The notes under the pieces were generated by a model. The model was not told where the DNA came from. It saw nothing but the letters and a program-made list of their open reading frames with translations, and searched no databases. Source: Cesiribacter sp. (lineage in GTDB: Bacteria > Bacteroidota > Bacteroidia > Cytophagales > Cyclobacteriaceae). From it: DNA of 12,374 bases. The position numbers were made by a program, and so were the translations under genes. Positions 7,099 to 12,374 of the stretch are shown here, one piece after another. The DNA is taken from positions 1 through 12,374 of the forward strand of contig JASLAE010000258.1 in the NCBI GenBank assembly GCA_030147305.1. The letters are read 5' to 3'. Positions within the stretch are counted from its first letter, which is position 1; each line of letters starts with the position of its first letter.

Positions 7099-7758
7099 CT
7101 AGCCTTTCCGCTCCAGGGGTTGTGGTTGCGCTACGGGCTGCTGGTCCAGGAACAGAATACGCTTGCCGGATACTTTTTCCAGCAAGGGGCGCAATACCTG
7201 CTCGGCATTTTTGCGTGTCTGCGGCAGAATACCAGATTGCAGGGCTGCTGTTCGCATCTGCTGTTCAGCTTTTTTGTAAGCTTTCTGCAGCAAGTCGCTG
7301 TCGTTTTTAAAATACACCTGCTTCTCTACCGAGTAAATCCTAGACTTAGACAAATCCAGCTTGTAATAACACAGCTCCGGCTGGGGCAGATGCACATAGA
7401 TCGTATCTCCCTGCATAATAACATCTTCTGCGGTGATCTTGCGCAGATCGATGCAACCGGTAGCCTCGCCTACTGTAATAAGGGCAACTTTGCTGTCGGG
7501 CACATCAAATACACCCAGGTAAGCAGCATTTTTCTCCGTAAGCTCTACAATATCTTTAAAACGGTAGCGCACCAGCTCCAGTTTGCCCATGCGTTCTATT
7601 TCCAGCAGTACCGTTTCGTGGCGTACTGTGGTAACGGGCACTTCTGCCTCTTTGCGAAACCAGTTAAACTTACTGTCCAGCAACCACCACCCAACAGCCA
7701 GAAAAATCATCAGGGGCAGCCAGCGAAAGAGCAAACGTAAGAAACGTACTAATAGCAT
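7099..7758 (-). CDS. Membrane-anchored DUF4230 protein
   Basis: A 219-residue protein with a basic N-terminus, one transmembrane helix at about residues 13-27 (WLPLMIFLAVGWWLLD) and a soluble domain outside the membrane. The domain matches DUF4230, a family of unknown function: ETVLLEIERMGKLELVRYRFKDIVEL at residues 48-73, GEATGCIDLRKI (97-108), the turn QGDTIYVHLPQPEL (116-129), a Y-Y-K-L-D-L-S-K-S-R strand, and a long helix (about 155-200) typical of the family C-terminus. No catalytic residues are recognisable. No Shine-Dalgarno sequence precedes the ATG. A consensus -7 match on this strand lies about 200 bases upstream (7962-7969), but linking it to this gene is speculative. Convergent with recX. 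The family call is from motif memory and is fairly secure. Confidence 0.82.
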   Translation of the reverse strand: MLLVRFLRLLFRWLPLMIFLAVGWWLLDSKFNWFRKEAEVPVTTVRHETVLLEIERMGKLELVRYRFKDIVELTEKNAAYLGVFDVPDSKVALITVGEATGCIDLRKITAEDVIMQGDTIYVHLPQPELCYYKLDLSKSRIYSVEKQVYFKNDSDLLQKAYKKAEQQMRTAALQSGILPQTRKNAEQVLRPLLEKVSGKRILFLDQQPVAQPQPLERKG

Positions 7759-7961
7759 GTTTTATGAATATAATTATTAAGCTGTGGACGAGCGGACTCA
7801 AGACAATGGCAGTGCCATCTGCTTCATTCCAATACCAGCATGGTAACATATAAATACCCTGTGCAGTTTCCTTACCCGCTTTACTTACCTCTTTAGCTCC
7901 ATCACTGGAGTTAACACTGGTAACAGAAAGATGTATAGCAACTGCTAATTTCTTGTGCGGG

Positions 7962-7969
7962 CAAATTTA
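7962..7969 (-). promoter_or_regulatory. Candidate minus-strand -7 box
   Basis: Read on the minus strand this is TAAATTTG followed by CCC, an exact TAnnTTTG match. No -33 TTTG lies at the usual distance. If used, it would give the DUF4230 gene a leader of about 200 bases or start an independent small transcript. An eight-base pattern with two free positions can match by chance in AT-rich DNA. Confidence 0.25.
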
Positions 7970-7999
7970 TAACTGCACTTTTTAGTCATTGCTAATACC

Positions 8000-8074
8000 A
8001 TGCCTAAAAGGACTAAGAAGTGCTACACATGCCAATATGTTGCTGAAGCTAAGCGCTTTACTTTTTGCAGGTGA
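8000..8074 (+). CDS. Possible 24-residue Cys-containing microprotein
   Basis: An ATG-to-TGA frame encodes MPKRTKKCYTC followed by QYVAEAKRFTFCR. It is strongly basic (Lys/Arg at residues 3, 4, 6, 7, 18, 19 and 24) and has three cysteines (residues 8, 11 and 23), the first two as a C-x2-C knuckle like half of a zinc-binding site. There is no Shine-Dalgarno sequence and no nearby consensus promoter. It lies in a gap between well-defined genes. It may be a real small protein, a remnant of a larger zinc-ribbon gene, or chance. I recognise no family. Confidence 0.2.
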   Translation: MPKRTKKCYTCQYVAEAKRFTFCR

Positions 8075-8150
8075 TAAAGGTCGCAGGGGTTTATTAACTG
8101 TCTGTTCCAAAAACTAAGGGCGAAAGGGCTGAACACTAAAGACTAATTTC

Positions 8151-8158
8151 TAACTTTG
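8151..8158 (+). promoter_or_regulatory. Candidate -7 promoter box for the aldehyde dehydrogenase gene
   Basis: TAACTTTG is an exact TAnnTTTG match, 30 bases before the chosen ATG at 8189, implying a leader of roughly 25 bases. No TTTG is found at the ideal -33 spacing. An in-frame TTG at 8156 overlaps this box and so is unlikely to be the start codon. Confidence 0.5.
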
Positions 8159-8188
8159 TGCTTTCAATCGTTTGTAATTATTTTTATC

Positions 8189-9736
8189 ATGAGCCAGAGC
8201 ACTTTCAATCTGCAGCAGATTCTTCAGCAATTTAATATAGACACTAACAACAAAGCCGCCTCTACCGGGTCAGAATGGTTTGGCCAGGAAGGCGATATTA
8301 TTACGTCCTGGTCGCCGGTAGATGGCAAGCAGATTGCTCAGGTGCACATGGCTACCGAAGCAGATTACGACCGGGCGGTACAAAAAGCTGAAGAAGCTTT
8401 TCTGCTTTGGCGGCAGTGGCCATCTCCCAAACGCGGTGAAGTAGTTCGCCAGTATGGGGAAGCTTTGCGCAATTACAAGGAACCCTTGGGCCAGCTGGTA
8501 AGCTACGAAATGGGCAAAAGCCTGCAGGAAGGGCTGGGCGAAGTGCAGGAGATGATTGATATATGTGATTTTGCTGTTGGCCTGAGCCGGCAGTTACATG
8601 GCCTGACCATGCACTCGGAGCGCCCCAGGCACCGCATGTACGAGCAATACCACCCGCTGGGCATTGTAGGGGTAATCTCGGCCTTTAACTTTCCCGTTGC
8701 TGTCTGGAGCTGGAATGCTGCCCTGGCCTGGGTATGTGGCGATACCGTACTCTGGAAGCCCTCGGAGAAAACGCCTATTACCGCCCTGGCCTGCCAGCGC
8801 ATTCTGCAGGAAGTATTCAAAAATAACGAAGTGCCGGAAGGCGTAAGCGTTCTGGTGCAGGGCGATTACCGCATTGGCGAGAAAATAGCGAACGATAAAC
8901 GTATACCGCTGGTATCAGCTACCGGCTCTACCCGTATGGGTAAAAAAGTTGGAGAGGCAGTAGGCCGGCGCCTGGGCCGTTCTCTGCTGGAGCTGGGGGG
9001 TAACAATGCCATTATTATTTCTAAAGATGCAGATCTGAAAATTGCCATTCCAGCAGCCTTGTTTGGCGCAGTAGGCACTGCCGGTCAGCGCTGCACAACT
9101 ACCAGAAGGCTTATTATCCATGATAGCATTTACGCTGAATTCAAAGAAAAGCTTTCCAATGCTTTTGGGCAGTTGCGCATTGGCGATCCGCTGGACAGTA
9201 AAAACCATGTGGGTCCGCTAATCGACAAAGAAGCCGTGGGCATGTACCAGAACACCATTGAAAAGGTAAAAGGCGAAGGTGCGAAGACCGTTGTGGAAGG
9301 CGGGGTGCTGGAAGGAAAAGGCTACGAGAGCGGCTGTTATGTAAAGCCGGCAGTTTACGAGGTGGAGCCGCATTACGAAATGGTGCAGCACGAAACCTTT
9401 GCCCCCATTCTTTATCTGATGAAATACCAGGACTTTGAGGAAGCCGTAGCCATTCAAAATGGAGTTCCACAAGGATTGTCTTCTTCTATCATTACCAATA
9501 ACCTGCGGGAGTCTGAGCTTTTCTTAAGCCACGCCGGCTCTGACTGCGGCATTGCCAACGTAAATATTGGTACCTCAGGCGCAGAAATAGGCGGTGCATT
9601 TGGTGGAGAAAAAGAAACCGGTGGCGGTAGAGAATCCGGCTCCGATGCCTGGAAGTTCTACATGCGCCGACAGACCAACACCATCAATTTTGGCCAGGAC
9701 CTGCCACTGGCCCAGGGCATAAAATTCGATCTTTAA
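8189..9736 (+). CDS. ALDH7-family (antiquitin-like) NAD-dependent aldehyde dehydrogenase, probable alpha-aminoadipic semialdehyde dehydrogenase
   Basis: Oxidises an aldehyde to the acid with NAD(P)+ in the cytoplasm. In characterised ALDH7 members the substrate is alpha-aminoadipic semialdehyde (in equilibrium with piperideine-6-carboxylate) in lysine breakdown. The 515 residues include SAFNFPVAVW with the oxyanion Asn (N167), cofactor-binding LWKPSEKTP and SATGSTRMGKKVG, general base E268 in LELGGNN, catalytic C302 in GTAGQRCTTTRR, and HETFAPILY. The C-terminal block TSGAEIGGAFGGEKETGGGR, then ESGSDAWKFYMRR and DLPLAQGIKF, is the near-invariant ALDH7 signature and separates it from betaine or succinate semialdehyde enzymes. 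The start is ATG 8189 (MSQSTFNL); a TTG 11 codons upstream falls in the -7 box. No lysine-pathway gene (aminotransferase, saccharopine enzyme) is adjacent, so the physiological substrate is inferred from family only; a broad aldehyde-detoxifying role is an alternative. Confidence 0.94.
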   Translation: MSQSTFNLQQILQQFNIDTNNKAASTGSEWFGQEGDIITSWSPVDGKQIAQVHMATEADYDRAVQKAEEAFLLWRQWPSPKRGEVVRQYGEALRNYKEPLGQLVSYEMGKSLQEGLGEVQEMIDICDFAVGLSRQLHGLTMHSERPRHRMYEQYHPLGIVGVISAFNFPVAVWSWNAALAWVCGDTVLWKPSEKTPITALACQRILQEVFKNNEVPEGVSVLVQGDYRIGEKIANDKRIPLVSATGSTRMGKKVGEAVGRRLGRSLLELGGNNAIIISKDADLKIAIPAALFGAVGTAGQRCTTTRRLIIHDSIYAEFKEKLSNAFGQLRIGDPLDSKNHVGPLIDKEAVGMYQNTIEKVKGEGAKTVVEGGVLEGKGYESGCYVKPAVYEVEPHYEMVQHETFAPILYLMKYQDFEEAVAIQNGVPQGLSSSIITNNLRESELFLSHAGSDCGIANVNIGTSGAEIGGAFGGEKETGGGRESGSDAWKFYMRRQTNTINFGQDLPLAQGIKFDL

Positions 9737-9860
9737 AGAAAATGTGTTGGAAAACTTTTTATAGATAGTATTTTTAGCGTACTATTAAAACAAAGATTGT
9801 ATTAATGGATGATGGTTCGTATCTTGACCGTGCATCCGAATTTATTTTTTTGCAAAATAT

Positions 9861-10280
9861 ATGGCAGAAAAGAACAAACCCCGCTACAACGCTGTCATGC
9901 TTATCGATGACAATGAGATCGACAATCTCATCAATCATAAAATGATAGAAGCTAGTAACATTACAAATAAAATATTCACACACACCGGCGCTAAAAGTGC
10001 AATCGAGTTTTTGAAAAACATCGAGAAACTGGATGGTGCAGGCGAGAGCATTCTTCCAGACCTTATCTTCCTGGACATTGATATGCCCCTGATGGATGGC
10101 TTTCAGTTTCTTGATGAGTTCGATAGACTGACCGGCATGACGAAAAACAAATGCAAAATTGTAATGCTTACTTCGTCTATCAACCCTCAGGATGTGAATC
10201 GCTCTAAAAAATACGAATACGTAAAAAAATATATCAACAAGCCTCTTACACAGGAAAACCTGGAGAAGTTGAATGTTTAA
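9861..10280 (+). CDS. Single-domain response regulator (receiver only)
   Basis: A 139-residue CheY-like receiver domain without an output domain. Phosphorylation-site residues are complete: acidic pair D16-D17 in VMLIDDNEID, phospho-acceptor D72 in DLIFLDIDMPLMDG, switch T104 in KIVMLTSS, and K127 in YINKPL. It should accept phosphate from a histidine kinase and signal by protein-protein contact or pass phosphate on. No kinase or phosphotransfer protein is in the window, so it is an orphan here. The sequence style (E-I-D-N-L-I-N, LTSSINPQDVNRSKKYEYVKKY) is typical of the many stand-alone receivers in Bacteroidota. The start ATG at 9861 is preceded by TTTTTTTGC (9845-9853), one base off the -7 consensus, and by no Shine-Dalgarno sequence. 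A strong terminator follows about 55 bases after the stop, so it is probably monocistronic. It lies 124 bases from the aldehyde dehydrogenase gene, with no evident functional tie. Confidence 0.93.
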   Translation: MAEKNKPRYNAVMLIDDNEIDNLINHKMIEASNITNKIFTHTGAKSAIEFLKNIEKLDGAGESILPDLIFLDIDMPLMDGFQFLDEFDRLTGMTKNKCKIVMLTSSINPQDVNRSKKYEYVKKYINKPLTQENLEKLNV

Positions 10281-10334
10281 TAGGCTAATGCGCCATTGAC
10301 AGGCAACAAGTCATTTTACGGTATAATCATTTAT

Positions 10335-10367
10335 AAATGCTCTGCAGATTAACTGCAGAGCATTTTT
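10335..10367 (+). terminator. Intrinsic terminator after the response regulator gene
   Basis: A 13-bp perfect stem pairs AAATGCTCTGCAG (10335-10347) with CTGCAGAGCATTT (10353-10365), with loop ATTAA, followed by further T and ATTTATT. It lies 55 bases beyond the response regulator stop and points in its direction. Confidence 0.92.
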
Positions 10368-10596
10368 ATTTATTGCCGGCCTCCAATAGTTACCTACATT
10401 AAGTTTATTCCAAAAGCCTTTTTACCTGCTCCACAAATACAGGGCAGGCACATGCCTGCCTTGCACAATTCCGTTGCAGATAATAAGGCATTGTTTAACT
10501 GTGGCATTTCCAGAAAGGAATGCATTGAGACACTGGCTTCAGTATTATTTTGCACAGGAACTTTACAGGGATCACCAGCTATTTAGTGTTATTTCA
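10368..10596. other. Intergenic gap with a palindromic dyad, no gene seen
   Basis: About 230 bases between two strong terminators (the gene-free stretch is 10281-10662 in all). I see no convincing gene. It contains the dyad GGCAGGCA-CA-TGCCTGCC (10443-10460). A weak TTG-started frame at 10474-10668 runs across the downstream terminator hairpin and is not credible. Confidence 0.5.
10443..10460. repeat. Perfect 8-bp inverted repeat with 2-base spacer
   Basis: GGCAGGCA and TGCCTGCC are exact reverse complements separated by CA. No T-tract follows, so it is not an intrinsic terminator. It sits between two terminators with no gene directly beside it. It may be a protein-binding dyad or a transcript hairpin; its role is unknown. 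Confidence 0.5.
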
Positions 10597-10639
10597 ATAA
10601 AAAGAGCGGCTGCCCAAACAAGGCAGCCGCTCTTTTTAT
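10597..10639. terminator. Bidirectional intrinsic terminator serving the 481-residue gene
   Basis: A very strong hairpin: AAAAAGAGCGGCTGCC (10599-10614) pairs with GGCAGCCGCTCTTTTT (10622-10637) around the loop CAAACAA, and two further A-T pairs extend it. A-runs on the left and T-runs on the right make it work on both strands. It lies 23 bases beyond the stop of the minus-strand gene ending at 10663 and is that gene's terminator. Confidence 0.94.
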
Positions 10640-10662
10640 GTGTATGTACTAAAATTCCGGTA

Positions 10663-12108
10663 CTATAGCGCTGCCAGTTTCTCTAGCAGTGTATCGTCGA
10701 AACGAATGTACATGGTAGGCGCAAAATAAGGCGGCTGCAGAGAATTCATCTTCTCAGACAGCTGCTTGATCTTTTCGAACTTGTTGCGTTTGCTCTCGGA
10801 AATAGCAATTTTCATGATCTTGGTGAAGAGCAGTACATGGTCGCAGGTATCTTTACCCAACAGCCTGATCTGCCGCTGAATGGAGTTGATCAGCTGGTTG
10901 AACAGATCGTAATCACTCATGAGGCAGTACTGCAGTGCCAGCAGGGTTTTAATTTCCAGCTGTGCATACGGGTATTTCTTCAGGCTCACATCGTTCAACA
11001 GCTTGTTAATCCAACGGGAAGCCTCGTCGGTTCTGCCGGCATAATAGCAGGAAATGGCCCGATAAGTAACATAGGTGATATACTTGGGCAGGTCCTCCTT
11101 ATCAATTTCAAAATCCTGGAAGAGTACCTCGTTTTCCTCATACATACGCTCGGGGTCTCCCATGCGCAGGTGGCGGTCTACCTTGGTCAGCAGAAACTGT
11201 GCAGGGTAGGTAAACAGGCTGTAATTGGTTAGCAGGTGTGCAGCAGATTCGTTTACTTCCTCAAAGAAGTTCTCGGCCTTGCGGAATACCTTGTAGTAGT
11301 TGTAATACTCCAGGCGCAGGTACTCATACACCAGGCGCAGGTGGTAGTAAATGGTATCGAGGTGGTACATCTCAAAGATGGCATGCATACGGTCCAGGAT
11401 ATCCTCAATGGGCTCCATTTCCTGCTCCATGCTCTCGTCACGCACTACAAAAAGGCGATGAAATACACCAAGACAGCTTTGGTAAATGTAAAGCCGGTGC
11501 GAGTTGTAAAGCCGGCAAACGTTGTGCATCTCGTTGGTAAGCAGCGTTAGTTCCAGCTTCTCTATTTCGCCGCCGGTTAGGGTATACTCTCCATATTTAC
11601 GGAAGTAGTTAACCAGCAAGTCTTCGGCTTTGTCTACGGCCAGCATATAAGCTACGTGCTGGTTATAGAGCTGTGAATAGGTAAAGTGCTCCGGCGAATG
11701 AACGTGCAGCTTCTTCAGTGTTTTGTACACAACTGTTAGTTCATTGGCAAGATCGTAATCGAGTAATTCTTTTTCCAGCTTTTTAAGCGTAGCAATAGCA
11801 ATGGCTTTTTTCTTGGTAAAGATTACCTCATTGATATTGGCTACCTTTTTCAGAACGTCGGTGCGGGGGTTCTCCATCTGCTGCAGCAGATACTCCTCGA
11901 TCTTCTGGTTTAGGCGGGAGCGCAGGGTGTAATACGCATTGGTGTTTACATCCAACTCATCCATGATCTTATTATCAGAGATGTGTTTCTCGCGCATGGC
12001 CTTCAGCAGGTAAGCAGACTTTTCAGCACTGCTCTCCATGAGTGAGTTGTAAATTTTCTCGTAGTCTCCCTCTGCGAGTTGCTTTATAATGTTTTTTAGT
12101 TTGGCCAT
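10663..12108 (-). CDS. Large alpha-helical protein of unknown function with a possible N-terminal helix-turn-helix
   Basis: This 481-residue protein has no signal peptide or membrane helix and is almost wholly predicted helix, so it is probably cytoplasmic. I do not recognise a named family; it looks like the long TPR-like or helical-repeat hypothetical proteins of Cytophagales. Residues about 44-66 (SDNKIMDELDVNTNAYYTLRSRL) have the spacing of a helix-turn-helix: a short helix, a turn at V-N-T-N, then an amphipathic recognition-like helix running to about residue 75 (NQKIEEYLL). Downstream, paired helices rich in Tyr, Leu and Glu recur (YSQLYNQHVAYMLAVDKAEDLL; DTIYYHLRLVYEYLRLEYY with NYYKVFRKAENFFEE; ITYVTYRAISCYYAGRTDEASRWINK), the last with a TPR-like A-x-Y-x-G-R-x-x-E-A. 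It has its own terminator and no partner gene, so it is likely monocistronic. No Shine-Dalgarno sequence precedes the ATG. A regulatory or scaffold role is inferred only. Confidence 0.75.
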   Translation of the reverse strand: MAKLKNIIKQLAEGDYEKIYNSLMESSAEKSAYLLKAMREKHISDNKIMDELDVNTNAYYTLRSRLNQKIEEYLLQQMENPRTDVLKKVANINEVIFTKKKAIAIATLKKLEKELLDYDLANELTVVYKTLKKLHVHSPEHFTYSQLYNQHVAYMLAVDKAEDLLVNYFRKYGEYTLTGGEIEKLELTLLTNEMHNVCRLYNSHRLYIYQSCLGVFHRLFVVRDESMEQEMEPIEDILDRMHAIFEMYHLDTIYYHLRLVYEYLRLEYYNYYKVFRKAENFFEEVNESAAHLLTNYSLFTYPAQFLLTKVDRHLRMGDPERMYEENEVLFQDFEIDKEDLPKYITYVTYRAISCYYAGRTDEASRWINKLLNDVSLKKYPYAQLEIKTLLALQYCLMSDYDLFNQLINSIQRQIRLLGKDTCDHVLLFTKIMKIAISESKRNKFEKIKQLSEKMNSLQPPYFAPTMYIRFDDTLLEKLAAL

Positions 12109-12374
12109 AGGTTAAAGGGCTTCAAAGGACTGAGCTATAGGCTCCTATAAAGGCACTTGTTTATATCGTGGAAACTTTATCTTGTTTTGGCAAATTATTG
12201 CTGAAAATAATAAAATTCTGTTCAATTTTTAAAATTTTAAAGAAACAAACTATTCGACTTCGTTTTATTACTACTGCCTATTTTGCTTACAAAAGCTCTC
12301 ATTTGACGCTTTTGAGCGGGAATTGCGTGTAATAAAAGTAGCTATTTTGCGCTTCGGCAGGTTTACTCAAAATT
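12109..12374. other. AT-rich upstream region at the window edge
   Basis: These 266 bases precede the minus-strand 481-residue gene and should contain its promoter. Minus-strand TAATTTG (12191-12197) and TAGTTTG (12249-12255) resemble the -7 box with one base missing, so neither is a firm match. On the plus strand, TATTTTGC occurs twice, near 12280 and 12344, and might drive a gene beyond the right edge. I see no gene in the stretch. Confidence 0.35.

Larger units (their letters stand above)
7759..8150. other. Long intergenic region between the DUF4230 and aldehyde dehydrogenase genes
   Basis: About 390 bases without a convincing gene, between divergently oriented neighbours. It holds a minus-strand consensus -7 box (7962-7969), a short frame for a 24-residue Cys-containing peptide (8000-8074), and the small dyad GGCA-G-TGCC near 7805-7813. 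I see no tRNA, riboswitch-like fold, repeat array or insertion-sequence end. The length is unusual beside the other gaps in the window and could reflect a decayed gene or an unrecognised small RNA. Confidence 0.5.

Noticed and set aside
7120..7740. 206-codon plus-strand frame opposite the DUF4230 gene
   Set aside because: The DUF4230 frame on the other strand has a membrane anchor and family motifs; the opposite frame is only its mirror and resembles no family.
10474..10668. Plus-strand frame of 64 codons starting with TTG
   Set aside because: It runs through the strong bidirectional terminator hairpin, has a non-ATG start without a ribosome-binding site, and shows no recognisable protein pattern.
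12293..12317. CAAAAGC ... GCTTTTG inverted repeat near the right edge
   Set aside because: A 7-base stem with an 11-base loop and no T-tract is easily found by chance in AT-rich DNA.
1..12374. CRISPR array, mobile element, tRNA or biosynthetic cluster
   Set aside because: I found no regularly spaced repeats, transposase or integrase genes, terminal inverted repeats, tRNA-like folds or clustered pathway genes when reading both strands.

Overview
The window looks like ordinary chromosome from a Bacteroidota bacterium, most likely of the Cytophagales or a close relative. The evidence is a PorP/SprF-type outer-membrane protein (type IX secretion family), DUF4783 and DUF4230 proteins, several Bacteroidota-style -7 promoter boxes (TAnnTTTG) and a near absence of Shine-Dalgarno sequences. 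Genus cannot be fixed from the sequence. I see no insertion sequence, integrase, phage gene, CRISPR array, tRNA or rRNA.

Layout. Bases 1-1996 (minus strand) hold gpmI, the glycolytic phosphoglycerate mutase, whose stop overlaps the start of a lipoprotein gene that runs off the left edge. A short divergent spacer follows. Then come four plus-strand genes: a secreted DUF4783 protein closed by a strong terminator, nadC (NAD synthesis) starting six bases after that terminator's T-tract, a YcxB-like membrane protein, and the PorP/SprF-like protein. A minus-strand MFS exporter meets the PorP-like gene tail to tail and overlaps it by 112 bp. RecX, a RecA regulator, is divergent from the exporter. 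A membrane-anchored DUF4230 protein lies on the minus strand. After about 390 bases without a convincing gene comes an ALDH7/antiquitin-family aldehyde dehydrogenase, then a receiver-only response regulator with its own terminator. A 230-base gap and a bidirectional terminator separate it from a 481-residue helical protein of unknown function on the minus strand, whose upstream region reaches the right edge.

Function. Most genes are single-function housekeeping or envelope genes in short transcription units, and I see no multi-gene pathway. The best candidates for something undescribed are the 481-residue protein (possible N-terminal helix-turn-helix on an alpha-helical repeat body), the transcription-start arrangement at nadC (a -7 box inside the preceding terminator's T-tract, implying a nearly leaderless GTG-start mRNA), the 112-bp antisense coding overlap, and a possible 24-residue cysteine-containing microprotein. 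I do not see convincing evidence of a novel defence, mobile or biosynthetic system.
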